Of a DNA stretch of 64,000 bases, positions 47,145 to 55,897 are shown piece after piece; positions within the stretch are counted from its first letter, which is position 1, and each line of letters begins with the position of its first letter. Where the stretch lies: the NCBI RefSeq assembly GCF_003725735.1, contig NZ_RJTM01000026.1, forward strand, positions 34,568 through 98,567, given 5' to 3'. The notes beneath the pieces are model-generated. The model was not told the DNA's origin. It did not search any database and worked only from the letters and a program-made list of their open reading frames with translations. The DNA comes from Sinomicrobium pectinilyticum (lineage in GTDB: Bacteria; Bacteroidota; Bacteroidia; Flavobacteriales; Flavobacteriaceae). Made by a program: the position numbers and the translations under genes.

Positions 47145-47181
47145 TTGCCCGGGAGTATGCGTACCTCCTGTAAATTACCAT

Positions 47182-47227
47182 AAAACAAAGCCACGGATAC
47201 ATGGACCTTTTTATGTATCCGTGGCTT
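47182..47227 (-). terminator. Terminator of the lipoprotein gene
   Basis: Perfect 15-bp stem AAGCCACGGATACAT / ATGTATCCGTGGCTT with a 10-nt loop, followed on the minus strand by TGTTTTA. It lies about 30 bases after the minus-strand stop at 47259. Confidence 0.8.
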
Positions 47228-47258
47228 GATTATATAAACCGTATCGTTAATTAGCTGT

Positions 47259-48230
47259 TTACGGGTATAAAGACTTGCTGCCGTTGGCTACAATATTACT
47301 TCCCAATCCGGAGAAAGACACTTTAAACTTGCTGGAATTGAAGCTGAGCGATCCCGTTGGCGTACACAGGCCCAGGGCATACTGGCACTTGCCATAGGCT
47401 CCGGAGTTTTTGATAATTTTGCTGTAACTCTTTGCCTTTCCGAGAGAAATGTACCCCCAGTCGCTTACATCCGTATTGGAAACCCTGCCCGAAGAATAAT
47501 AGATGGTGATCTTATACCCCATTTCTCCCCGTTTGGAACCCCATAGCCAATTTGCTGTCCACCAGCGTTTGTACCATTTGCTATAAGTCCTGGCCTGAAT
47601 ACCTTCTTCTTTTCCGGAAGAAGCTTCTTCCGAAGTTTCGGTTTCCCCGGCTTTATCGATCATGACCAGTCCGCTGAGAATATTGTCCCATACAATCCCG
47701 GAATCGCGATAGAAACACTGGGTCCTGTAAACGGCCTCTCCCCTTTTCCAGGTGATCTGCATGACATTATCGCCGGACTTTATTTCTTCCCTCGCAGCCG
47801 CCTCCACCCTGCTTTGTATATCCGCCAGTCCTTTACCGGAGTACAGGCTTTCCATAGGATCAATTTGTACGGAAGCAGGATCGGTAATATTGCCATAAGC
47901 TATAACATTTGCCTGGTCTTTTACCGTACGGTGAGATAATTCCACGCCTTTTTCGGTGGTAATACTTCCCAGTAACTCAATACCCATAATTTGCAGATCG
48001 TTTGGCAAATATTTAGCCAGGTTCTGACGGGTGAGTTCCAGTTGTTCCTTTACCGCTTCCGGCAAATCCTGCGTAGACAGCGGGGTAAGTTCGCTTTTCA
48101 GGTCTTCCGTAGTCTGCTTTTCCTGTGCAACTTCATCGGGTAATTCCGTAGTGTCGTTCTGGCAGCTATACATAGCCAGCGCCAATAAGGCTATCATCAG
48201 CCTTAGCATAAATGAAGGTTTTGTTTTCAT
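47259..48230 (-). CDS. Lipoprotein of unknown function
   Basis: 323 residues. The signal LMIALLALAMYSCQNDTTEL ends in a lipobox with Cys near residue 23. After a Gln/Glu/Leu-rich helical linker the mature protein has LTRQNLAKYLPNDLQIMGIE, YRTQCFYRDSGIVWDNILSG and a C-terminal half rich in Tyr, Ser, Trp and Gly (WYKRWWTANWLWGSKRGEMG, then CQYALGLCTPTGSLSFNS with two cysteines that could form a disulfide). I recognise no family. It is a single-gene unit with its own terminator. Confidence 0.7.
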   Translation of the reverse strand: MKTKPSFMLRLMIALLALAMYSCQNDTTELPDEVAQEKQTTEDLKSELTPLSTQDLPEAVKEQLELTRQNLAKYLPNDLQIMGIELLGSITTEKGVELSHRTVKDQANVIAYGNITDPASVQIDPMESLYSGKGLADIQSRVEAAAREEIKSGDNVMQITWKRGEAVYRTQCFYRDSGIVWDNILSGLVMIDKAGETETSEEASSGKEEGIQARTYSKWYKRWWTANWLWGSKRGEMGYKITIYYSSGRVSNTDVSDWGYISLGKAKSYSKIIKNSGAYGKCQYALGLCTPTGSLSFNSSKFKVSFSGLGSNIVANGSKSLYP

Positions 48231-48480
48231 TTCAATGTAAGATTAAGGGTTAATGTTATGTTAAAACTAACAAAAAATCTTACATAAATTACAAAACCTA
48301 ACAAAAAAATGTGTGGCCATGGCACGTAAGGGTTTTGAATGGGGGATTTTGTTGGATTGAGGGAAGGAGGACTCCCCTCTGCCTGTACTTCAGTTAACTC
48401 AGTAACCATGGCATCTCCGGTAAAAGACCATGTCATTTGGTTAAGCAGATTTGTTTCTATCTCATAGCCTTTTCAGGGCT

Positions 48481-48517
48481 CCCCTCTTCATCCCGATGAT
48501 TATCGGGAGGAGAGGGG
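48481..48517. repeat. Long hairpin repeat, copy 1
   Basis: Outer arms CCCCTCT and AGAGGGG enclose the inner palindrome TCCCGAT / ATCGGGA (48491-48508). Same family as the copies at 48640-48672 and 37479-37505. Confidence 0.6.
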
Positions 48518-48639
48518 TGGACTACTTTACGGGGCGGGGAGTTTTGACCAGCCCGGACCTTGGCATATATACATAGTATTTACGGTTACACCAATGGTTC
48601 GGGATTTCAAACCCTCTCCCCTTTGCTGCGCTCGGGTAC

Positions 48640-48672
48640 CTCCCTTCTCCCGATAATTATCGGGATGAAGGG
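48640..48672. repeat. Long hairpin repeat, copy 2
   Basis: Outer arms CTCCCTTC and GAAGGGAG enclose CCCGATAATTATCGGG (48649-48664), a perfect palindrome. The outer arms are related to copy 1 but in opposite order, so the two may be inverted relative to each other. Confidence 0.6.
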
Positions 48673-48896
48673 AGGAGCCTTTTGTTTTTTCTAAACGTAC
48701 TTCTTTTTCAGCCTACCAAAACACTAACTAAATGACATTGTCCTAAAGAGGGAGATTCTTTATCTTCTATAGAGCAGATTTCCCCCCGGGAGTTACTTAA
48801 AGATATGATACATTCATAAATCTTTATCATCAATCCTTGGGGGTGGGTTATATTAGTACATGCCCCTCCAAACTCCCCAACTCACAAACTCAGCAA

Positions 48897-49415
48897 CTAT
48901 AAATACCGCTCGTTCAGTATTCTCAGGTGGTGTTTTAAGTGCCCGGAGATAATAAAGCCTATGGCGCGTACGGAAAGTTGGTTACCGCTTACGGTCCCCG
49001 AACGCATCAGCATCTCCCTGGTAAAAGTATGAAAAAGCGATACGGAATTCAGTCGGGCGGCTTTCAGGTCTACCATCAGTTCTTCTTTGGTCCGGTTATT
49101 GGCATTGGAGTATGGTACGTAATCGTCCTGCTCAAATCCGGGGAGATCAGTCTTGTCATTACGGGCAAAGCACAGGGCCCTGTAAGCGAATATCCGCTCC
49201 GTATCCACAATATGTTGCAGTACTTCGGCCACGGTCCATTTTCCTTCGGCATAGCGATATAGCAACCTGTCCTCGGGCAGGTTGCGGATAAAATCGAGCA
49301 GTTCCGCTTCGGTATTTTTGAATGCTTCCAGCAGTTCCGTCTCATCCAGGGCAAGGATGTAGTTGCTGTAATAAGAGTGGTATTCGGTTTCCTGAAGTTC
49401 CCTTGAGTGCATCAT
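48897..49415 (-). CDS. DinB-like protein
   Basis: 172 residues from one of two adjacent ATG codons at 49415/49412; the frame is open to 49460 but the extra part is unlike the family. Helical bundle of the DinB/YfiT type with metal-ligand His residues in GKWTVAEVLQHIVDTERIFA (near 60) and in GFIISGHLKHHLRILNERYL at the C-terminus. DinB-like proteins bind a metal and some are thiol-dependent transferases; no substrate is implied here. A near-consensus TACCTTTC lies just ahead of the ATG. Single gene. Confidence 0.82.
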   Translation of the reverse strand: MMHSRELQETEYHSYYSNYILALDETELLEAFKNTEAELLDFIRNLPEDRLLYRYAEGKWTVAEVLQHIVDTERIFAYRALCFARNDKTDLPGFEQDDYVPYSNANNRTKEELMVDLKAARLNSVSLFHTFTREMLMRSGTVSGNQLSVRAIGFIISGHLKHHLRILNERYL

Positions 49416-49636
49416 TGTATTTTTCACGAAAGGTAGCCATTTTTTTTCGAGGGAAACCAATGGAATACCCTCTTTTTTAATCGGTTTTTCCGGTTTCCTT
49501 CCCCGGGTATAACAAGGTCCGGACGGCTGTTATACCCTGTTAAAAAACACCTCTGTTTTTACTCCTCATCAACTTTTCTTTATATTTATAGGAAAAGAGA
49601 CAGACGTGTAGTCCTCTTGTTATCAAAATTCTACCC

Positions 49637-50101
49637 ATGGATACAGCTACATTCCGAATATCCGTCAACCGTAAGGCTCATATTGTGGAGGCCGCCCCTG
49701 CCACACCGCTCCTGTATGTATTGCGGGATATCCTGGAACTCAACGGCCCCAGGTTTGGTTGCGGACTGGCCCAGTGCGGGGCGTGCATGGTGCTGATGGA
49801 CGGCAATGCGGTGCCCAGTTGCAATATTCCGGTACAGGCGGTCACAGAAGCAGAGATCACGACGCTCGAAGGCCTTGCCCCGGATGCCGATACCCTTCAC
49901 CCTGTTCAGAAAGCTTTTGCGGAGGAACAGGCAGCCCAGTGCGGATATTGCCTGAATGGTGCTATCATATCCGCAGTAGCCCTGTTACGGAATAACCCGA
50001 AGCCGAATGACGAGGAAATACGAAATGGCATGCAAAGGGTACTCTGCCGCTGCGGTACACAGGCCAGGATGATACGGGCCATTAAAAAAGTAGAATTATA
50101 G
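49637..50101 (+). CDS. (2Fe-2S)-binding small subunit of an Ior-type molybdenum hydroxylase
   Basis: 154 residues with two 2Fe-2S clusters: plant-ferredoxin type in FGCGLAQCGACMVLMDGNAV / PSC (near 40-62), and the helical second cluster in AAQCGYCLNGAIISAVALL and RVLCRCGT (near 100-142). It passes electrons from the molybdenum subunit encoded next, as in isoquinoline 1-oxidoreductase (IorA). No cytochrome c domain or gene is adjacent, so the final electron acceptor is unknown. Confidence 0.9.
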   Translation: MDTATFRISVNRKAHIVEAAPATPLLYVLRDILELNGPRFGCGLAQCGACMVLMDGNAVPSCNIPVQAVTEAEITTLEGLAPDADTLHPVQKAFAEEQAAQCGYCLNGAIISAVALLRNNPKPNDEEIRNGMQRVLCRCGTQARMIRAIKKVEL

Positions 50102-50185
50102 AGAAACCGGCTTTTTTGCCCCGTAGTGTTTCTCCCGCCCACGGGCCCCGAAACACAAAATTCCCCGAACCGAAAATCTAATGAC

Positions 50186-52375
50186 ATGAAGACTTTACAG
50201 ACCCGAAGAAACTTTATCAAAACCACCGGATGCCTGACCATAGGTTTTACCCTCGGGGCGGTTTCTGCATTTCCGGATGTACTTTCCCCGGTACAGGAAC
50301 TTCCGCGCGGACTTCGCCGCCATACTTCGGTAAACGCCTGGCTGGAAATCCTGCCGGACGGCAGCCTCAGGGTATATACCGGAAAGATAGAGATAGGCCA
50401 GGGCATCCGTACGGCAGTAGCCCAGGTGGCTGCGGAAGAGTTGTACATGAAGATGAATAAGGTACAGGTAGTTATTGCGGATACGGACCGTACACCGGAT
50501 GAGGGATATACTTCGGGGAGTGGTTCTATAGAAGGCAGTGCCATGTCGGTCCGCTATGCAGCGGCTTATGCGAGGCAGAAACTACTGGAACTTGCCGCTC
50601 CCCGCCTCAATGCTCCCATAGCCGACCTGTGGATCTCCGAAGGCCGCATAGGTACGGATAAAAACAGTTCGGGCATATCTTTCAGCGAGGTACTCGACGG
50701 ACGGCAGATCGAAGACGTAGTACGCCCGCCCGTACAGCTAAAACCACGGAAGGAACGCCATATTATAGGTAAGCCCGTAGCCCGTAAGGATATTTATTTT
50801 ATGGTTGCCGCACAGCCTGTATTTGTGCATAACCTGCGCTTTCCGGCCATGGTACATGCCCGTGTAGTACGCCCGCCGTCGTATAAGGCAAAACTCCGAT
50901 CGATAGATGAGGATGTAGCCGAAAGGGAATTTCCGAAGTTGCTGAAGATCGTAAGGAACGGCAGTTTCCTGGCGGTCCTTTCCCGGGACGAATACACGGC
51001 GATCAAGGCCCAGGAATATGTGCAGCAAAATGCCGGCTGGTCAATATCCGAACCCCTGCCCGATATAGCCGATAAAAAATTGCCGGAATACCTGAAATCT
51101 CTCCCTACTGTAGATGAAACCGTGGTGAACAAGGGAAATTTTGCCGGGGATACTTCGGAAAAGAAATGGATATCGGCTTCTTACTTTAAACCGTACATTA
51201 TGCACGGCGCCATAGGCCCATCCTGTGCCGTGGGACTTTATAAAGAAGACCAGTTGTTTATCTGGACACACAGCCAGGGCGTATTTCCGCTACGGGAAAC
51301 ACTCAGCGGCATGCTGGATATGCCTCAGGAAAACATTCATATACAGGGAGTACCGGGGGCAGGATGTTACGGGCATAACGGGGCGGACGATGTGGCTGCG
51401 GAGGTGGCACTCCTTGCTCTTGCGCACCCCGGTAACCACATCCGCCTACAGTGGTCCCGGCAGGAGGAACACGCCTGGGAGCCCTATGGCAGTGCCATGA
51501 TACTGGAAAACAAGGCCCGGTTGAGTCCGCAGGGACGTATTACCCACTGGGAATACCACCTGTGGTCCGATACACACAGTACCCGACCGGGAGGTAATCC
51601 CGGCCGGCTGTTACCTGCCCAGTACCTTAAGAGGCCTATGACAGATGACTCTCCGGGTTTTCTCGGCGGCGGCTACCGCAATGCGGAACCGTATTACCAG
51701 ATTCCCAACCAAAGGGTGCATGCGCATTTTTTTAAGGGGCCGCTCCGTGTATCGGCCTTACGGGGACTGGGCGCCTACGCCAACCTGTTTGCTATAGAAT
51801 GTTTTATGGACGAACTTGCCGAGCACGCCGGAAAAAACCCTTATGAATTCCGCCTGATGCACCTGGACGACCCCCGTGCCCGCGATGTGGTGCAAAAACT
51901 CCGGGAACAGGTTTCGGCAGAATCCCATCCGGAAGGAACGGGCATTGGTATTGCTTTTTCCCGCTATAAAAATTCCGCCGCTTACTGTGCGGTAGCTGCC
52001 AGGGTTGCAGTGGATAAAGATAACAGGATAAACCTGCAAAAAATGTGGAGCGTTATCGATGCAGGCGAAACCATTAACCCGGACGGACTGAAAAACCAGA
52101 CAGAAGGCGGTATGATACAATCGGCAAGCTGGACCCTGAAAGAGGAAGTGACCTTTAATACGGAACAGATCACCAGCAGGGACTGGAACTCCTATCCTGT
52201 TTTTCGCTTCAACGAAATCCCGGAAGTTGATGTTACCATTATAGACCGCCCGGATGCCTCGCCACTCGGTGCCGGGGAAGCTGCGCAAGGCCCTTCCGCT
52301 GCGGCTGTGGTCAATGCTGTTTATCATGCTTGCGGCAAAAGGGTAAGGCGGTTGCCTTTGGAGAAGTATCTGTAA
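50186..52375 (+). CDS. Molybdopterin-binding large subunit of an Ior-type hydroxylase
   Basis: 729 residues from the ATG at 50186, which starts a Tat signal (TRRNFIKTTGCLTIGFTLGA). The xanthine-oxidase-like body contains KIEIGQGIRTAVAQVAAEEL near 75, GSGSIEGSAMSVRYAAAYAR, GAGCYGHNGADDVAAEVALL (cofactor part) and, near the C-terminus, PLGAGEAAQGPSAAAVVNAV with the active-site Glu. Tat export of the folded, cofactor-loaded complex with the preceding Fe-S subunit is expected. The natural substrate is unknown; aldehydes or N-heterocycles are typical of the family. Confidence 0.9.
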   Translation: MKTLQTRRNFIKTTGCLTIGFTLGAVSAFPDVLSPVQELPRGLRRHTSVNAWLEILPDGSLRVYTGKIEIGQGIRTAVAQVAAEELYMKMNKVQVVIADTDRTPDEGYTSGSGSIEGSAMSVRYAAAYARQKLLELAAPRLNAPIADLWISEGRIGTDKNSSGISFSEVLDGRQIEDVVRPPVQLKPRKERHIIGKPVARKDIYFMVAAQPVFVHNLRFPAMVHARVVRPPSYKAKLRSIDEDVAEREFPKLLKIVRNGSFLAVLSRDEYTAIKAQEYVQQNAGWSISEPLPDIADKKLPEYLKSLPTVDETVVNKGNFAGDTSEKKWISASYFKPYIMHGAIGPSCAVGLYKEDQLFIWTHSQGVFPLRETLSGMLDMPQENIHIQGVPGAGCYGHNGADDVAAEVALLALAHPGNHIRLQWSRQEEHAWEPYGSAMILENKARLSPQGRITHWEYHLWSDTHSTRPGGNPGRLLPAQYLKRPMTDDSPGFLGGGYRNAEPYYQIPNQRVHAHFFKGPLRVSALRGLGAYANLFAIECFMDELAEHAGKNPYEFRLMHLDDPRARDVVQKLREQVSAESHPEGTGIGIAFSRYKNSAAYCAVAARVAVDKDNRINLQKMWSVIDAGETINPDGLKNQTEGGMIQSASWTLKEEVTFNTEQITSRDWNSYPVFRFNEIPEVDVTIIDRPDASPLGAGEAAQGPSAAAVVNAVYHACGKRVRRLPLEKYL

Positions 52376-52468
52376 TTGTGGAGTTTGCCAGTGAGCGGAA
52401 CATCCCGTCATTCAGGTGGAAACGTAAAACTGTGAAATAAAGGAAACCTCTATCTGTTTACCCCTAAA

Positions 52469-52552
52469 ATGAAAACCGCATTAAAACACCTCCCTTCGGA
52501 CAAAAAGAAACGGACAAACTTCAATGGGAACGGAGAGTTTGAAAGCCTGTGA
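52469..52552 (+). pseudogene. Possible remnant of a nucleotidyltransferase/HEPN gene start
   Basis: A 27-codon frame beginning MKTALKHLPSDKKKR. That opening resembles the N-terminus of Bacteroidota nucleotidyltransferase-HEPN proteins (MKTSL.HLPE.K), after which the frame ends early. It could be the decayed 5' end of such a gene or chance. The rest of the 230-base gap shows nothing else. Confidence 0.2.
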
Positions 52553-52604
52553 CATGGTTATTAACCGCAAGCCTGATCTATAGCGGAAAGCCGCTTCGTA
52601 TAAC

Positions 52605-53558
52605 CTATTCCCCGCAGGGAGGCATTATCCTGTCCAGTTCTACCACTGATACATAACCGGCAAAGCCGTATTGCGCATAGCGTTCACAGGCGTAAGACCT
52701 GTTTTCTGCTTTGTTGGCATAATCTACGGCAAGAATTACTTTCCCGGCTTCCTTCAGGGCCCGTACGTTGGCTAGGTTTTCGGCACACCAGTCTTCCGTA
52801 CAGGGAATATCGGCATCCCTAAAAAAAAGGTCTTCCACGCCCAGGCCATCTATGGCTTCGGTATAGCCCTCGTAATGGCGTAGTTCCGGAGAGTTTTGGG
52901 GAAATATGCGAAAGCCGGGCGACTGTGCTTTGGCATATTCGCCGATATGGATGATCTGGTCTACCATTTTCCTAGCCAGGCTTTCCCGGTCTTCACCGGG
53001 CACGAGGTCCAGGTCTATTTCTTCATAAGCATTGGGGATATCCAGGTACACCCCGTCAAACCCGGCAGCAATGGCCTGGTCTATACGTCCCTTTACCGCC
53101 AGTTCCCACCAGGCCGGTTCCCAGTATTTCACAAAATACTCATCAGGCCAGTCGGGCCAGTGGTTGAGTTGCAGGCCGGCTTCTACTACGGCTTCGTATT
53201 CCGGGCGGTAGGTCTCGTTAGTTCCCATAGAAAAATAGGCCAGCACTTTTTTCCCGGAATTACGCAGGGTTTCTATCTCTTCTCTGGTAAAATAGCCTTC
53301 GCCCCCATCCCTTGCCAGGTCTATCACGGCCAGGTCCTGCGGGGCATCCGCCAGTGCGTCCAGTTTACCATCGGGATAATTGGTCAGTTGGTACACAAAA
53401 CTGCGGACTTCTCCTGTTTCGGTGGGCGGATTGTTTTCTTCTCCTGCGGCCAGCTTGTCATCTTCATCGCTGCAGGCCATGTTTATTCCGGCTAAAAGAA
53501 GGATAAATATATAGGTTAACGGAATACATAAGGTTTGGCGTATGGTGGTTGTTTTCAT
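52605..53558 (-). CDS. GH114-like (MJ1477/TM1410 family) lipoprotein
   Basis: 317 residues from the ATG at 53558 (a GTG three codons earlier is possible). Lipoprotein signal: YIFILLLAGINMACSDEDD. The TIM-barrel body has LAVIDLARDGGEGYFTREEI near 75, KKVLAYFSMGTNETYRPEYE, IAAGFDGVYLDIPNAYEEID near 175 with acidic residues of the barrel's C-terminal face, and FRIFPQNSPELRHYEG. The family includes endo-alpha-1,4-polygalactosaminidase, but many members have unknown substrates; exopolysaccharide cleavage is a reasonable guess. Single gene, with no glycan genes next to it. Confidence 0.83.
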   Translation of the reverse strand: MKTTTIRQTLCIPLTYIFILLLAGINMACSDEDDKLAAGEENNPPTETGEVRSFVYQLTNYPDGKLDALADAPQDLAVIDLARDGGEGYFTREEIETLRNSGKKVLAYFSMGTNETYRPEYEAVVEAGLQLNHWPDWPDEYFVKYWEPAWWELAVKGRIDQAIAAGFDGVYLDIPNAYEEIDLDLVPGEDRESLARKMVDQIIHIGEYAKAQSPGFRIFPQNSPELRHYEGYTEAIDGLGVEDLFFRDADIPCTEDWCAENLANVRALKEAGKVILAVDYANKAENRSYACERYAQYGFAGYVSVVELDRIMPPCGE

Positions 53559-53715
53559 GTTGCTCACGGTTTTTAAGGGCTTGTTTTTGCCGATAGTTGT
53601 GGTACACCAACATCAATTTAAAAAGAAATTTTGTCTCGCTTCTTTCCGGAATAACGGTTTTTATAGTGTGTTTATTTTCCTGCCGGAAGTTATTCGAGGA
53701 AATTAAGGAGACATT

Positions 53716-54486
53716 TTAATGCCACGGCTCGCTATCCGCATTATCAACAGAATAAAGAAATTCTTTACTGTGAAGAATAAGCTGGTTCAGAAGATCAAAC
53801 TGGTTTTCCTGCGCCAATAATGTGGCATCGATTTTTTTTGATTCACAGTACACTAAAAAAAGTCCCCGGTAGTCTTCGGGTATTTTGAGCTCATTGGTTA
53901 AGAGTTTCTCCGTGAAAAACGGATCGTTTCTGAACAAATTATCCAGTTCTTCGTATACAATGGTTTTTGGAGGTGCTTCTTTGGGTTTATCTTTTTTAAA
54001 AAGGCCGTATATGAGATTGAATATGAGGACGAAATCCATATTTCCGGACATGTTTGTCATGTATTTCGTGGGATCGTTTTTCATGTCTTCGGCGATCTGC
54101 TTCTGAAGCCCGTTACTATACGCTTTTTCATCAAAATCAGGGGCTATATACTTGTCCTCCACAATGACTTCGTCCAATTGATTTACTTTTTCTGTTAAAT
54201 CTATGTGCAATGCTTCCTTAAAATGTCCTGGCCGCACCACAATTACTTTCTCCTCGAAAAAACCGGAAGAAAACAATAGGCTGTCTTTTTTAAGGGCCGG
54301 GATATTAAACCTTCCTTCATCGTCGGAATAGGTAGTTATCCCGGTATGAAGGTTGGTTATTTTAATATTTTTCAATAATTCGCCGGAGGAAGATATTTTA
54401 CCCGATACCGGGGATGTTTCCTGTGCAAACCCCAGTCGGGTCAGGCTACAGGTAACCAGAAACAGATACATTTTTGTCTTGTACAT
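53716..54486 (-). CDS. Exported protein with a carboxypeptidase-regulatory-like domain
   Basis: 256 residues from ATG 54486, with a signal peptide (MYLFLVTCSLTRLGFAQ). Residues about 25-100 form a CarboxypepD_reg-like beta-sandwich (SPVSGKISSSGELLKNIKIT, SDDEGRFNIPALKKDSLLF), the same fold used at the N-terminus of TonB-dependent receptors. The remainder is helical (PDFDEKAYSNGLQKQIAEDM, LFKKDKPKEAPPKTIVYEEL) without a barrel. Such proteins are common in Flavobacteriia and may be surface-associated. No partner is seen nearby. It marks the left border of the REP-rich stretch. Confidence 0.75.
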   Translation of the reverse strand: MYKTKMYLFLVTCSLTRLGFAQETSPVSGKISSSGELLKNIKITNLHTGITTYSDDEGRFNIPALKKDSLLFSSGFFEEKVIVVRPGHFKEALHIDLTEKVNQLDEVIVEDKYIAPDFDEKAYSNGLQKQIAEDMKNDPTKYMTNMSGNMDFVLIFNLIYGLFKKDKPKEAPPKTIVYEELDNLFRNDPFFTEKLLTNELKIPEDYRGLFLVYCESKKIDATLLAQENQFDLLNQLILHSKEFLYSVDNADSEPWH

Positions 54487-54616
54487 GGCAATGGTTTGGA
54501 ACATTACGCATTAAAGATAGGGAGAAGTATTTAAAAAGGGGAGATTTCGGGCTAACGTCCTACGTTAAAAACTTGTTAACATGAGGATTATACATTTTTA
54601 AAACATATTTCAAACT

Positions 54617-54761
54617 GGCGCTCGTTTGCAACGAGTGCCTATCGTAAAAAGCGGTTGTAACGCCCCAAAAAAAGGTAAACATATCTTATAATGATAATCA
54701 AATACGGCAAAATGGCATTACAAATGCAGGATACAGTGGGCACTCGTTGCAAACGAGCGCC
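54617..54761. mobile_element. Paired REP-like element (copy A, complete)
   Basis: 145 bases with four short hairpins. The left end has arms GGCGCTCGTT and AACGAGTGCC around TGC. The right end is its exact reverse complement (54739-54761). Between them are an inner left hairpin (GCGGTTGTAACGC-like, near 54651) and an inner right hairpin GCATT-ACA-AATGC near 54713. The same plan recurs at 57382-57524. It resembles a BIME: two REPs facing each other. No protein is encoded, so it would need a transposase in trans. Confidence 0.8.
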
Positions 54762-55017
54762 AGATGGTGTATACTTTTTTAGATAAAGTTTGAAGTTTTT
54801 ATATCTGGATGTGGGAAACCGTAAGGTGGTGTTGGTGTTTTGTTACATATTAATATCGATATAATGTGCAACCCGGAAAAAATGTTGGAAAAATAGTTGT
54901 GGTTTGGGACTTTTCGTGGGGTGAGGTGTATTAGTAATTATATAGGAACTATAAGTGTAATAGTAGTTCTTGAAGTGAACAATGAATAATAAAAACTTAA
55001 TCATTAATAAAAGTAAC

Positions 55018-55800
55018 ATGAGAAAAATTATTATCTACACCCTATTTCTATTATCATCTATCCTTATTTATTCACAGGAAGTATTAACTAATAATACTAT
55101 AATAGAATTATACAATTTAGGTTTTGATAATCAAATCATTAAATCTAAAATTAACTCATCGCAAACTGATTTTGATACTTCTCTGGAGGTATTAAAAGAT
55201 TTGAAAGACAAAGGAATTCCTTCTGATGTTATTGCTGCTATGATTGATAAAACAACAGTTACAACGGATAGCGGAATTTTTTTCTACATAGATAGTAGTG
55301 AACTTAAAGAAATTGAACCATCCGTATTTTCAGGTACCAGGACAAACGCTCTTGGAGCTGCTTTTTCTTATGGTATTGCCCCCGCAAAAATAAAGTCTTA
55401 CATTAACAACGCAAGTTCTGCCAATAAGATAAACAGAACTAATCAAATCTTTATTTTTCAATTTGGTAATACCCAAAAAGCTGATCTGGGAGATGTAAAT
55501 TGGTGGTTTAAAAGTGCTACGTCTCCTAATGAATTTGTTCTCACAACCTTGAAACAAAAGAAAAATAAGAATCAAAGGCAATTGGTTGTCGGGAAAGTTA
55601 CAGGCATAACCGCATCCAGTCAAATGGGGGTAGATACAAAAGATGCTATTCCTTTTACAGTTGAAGAGATTGGTAAAGGAAGATATAAGGTAACCCCAAA
55701 AGCTAAATTGGAACCCGGGGAATATTGTTTCTTTTATCAGGGAACGATACCTTTGGGTGGCTTCAATAATCAATCTGTTTTTGATTTTAGTATAGAATAA
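55018..55800 (+). CDS. AT-rich exported protein of unknown function
   Basis: 260 residues from the ATG at 55018, which begins a signal peptide (MRKIIIYTLFLLSSILIYSQ). A start at 54982 would put charged Asn/Lys residues ahead of it. The mature part has a helical N-terminal section (IIELYNLGFDNQIIKSKINS, LEVLKDLKDKGIPSDVIAAM) like the short repeated segments of some Bacteroidota exported proteins, then a beta-rich C-terminal half with EPGEYCFFYQGTIPLGGFNN. Codon use is clearly more A/T-rich than the ara or polyamine genes. No family recognised. REP sequences flank it, and transfer is likely. Confidence 0.7.
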   Translation: MRKIIIYTLFLLSSILIYSQEVLTNNTIIELYNLGFDNQIIKSKINSSQTDFDTSLEVLKDLKDKGIPSDVIAAMIDKTTVTTDSGIFFYIDSSELKEIEPSVFSGTRTNALGAAFSYGIAPAKIKSYINNASSANKINRTNQIFIFQFGNTQKADLGDVNWWFKSATSPNEFVLTTLKQKKNKNQRQLVVGKVTGITASSQMGVDTKDAIPFTVEEIGKGRYKVTPKAKLEPGEYCFFYQGTIPLGGFNNQSVFDFSIE

Positions 55801-55828
55801 TTAGTAATACTATGTAGAGTCCTCTCCC

Positions 55829-55845
55829 GGTACTCGTTTGCAAAC
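55829..55845 (+). repeat. Partial REP-like arm
   Basis: GGTACTCGTTTGCAAAC matches the left part of the REP palindrome; the second arm is lost. Decayed copy between two AT-rich genes. Confidence 0.5.
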
Positions 55846-55897
55846 ATTAGTATTTACCAATATTGTGATAAATGACGAACTATTAATTCTCTTACAA

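Larger units (their letters stand above)
48231..48896. other. Repeat-bearing spacer without genes
   Basis: 666 bases that hold no convincing reading frame. The right half has two long hairpins built on a TCCCGAT / ATCGGGA core, listed separately. The left end should contain the promoter of the lipoprotein gene. Composition changes from A/T-rich to G/C-rich pyrimidine and purine runs around the hairpins, as if an element had been inserted. Confidence 0.5.
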
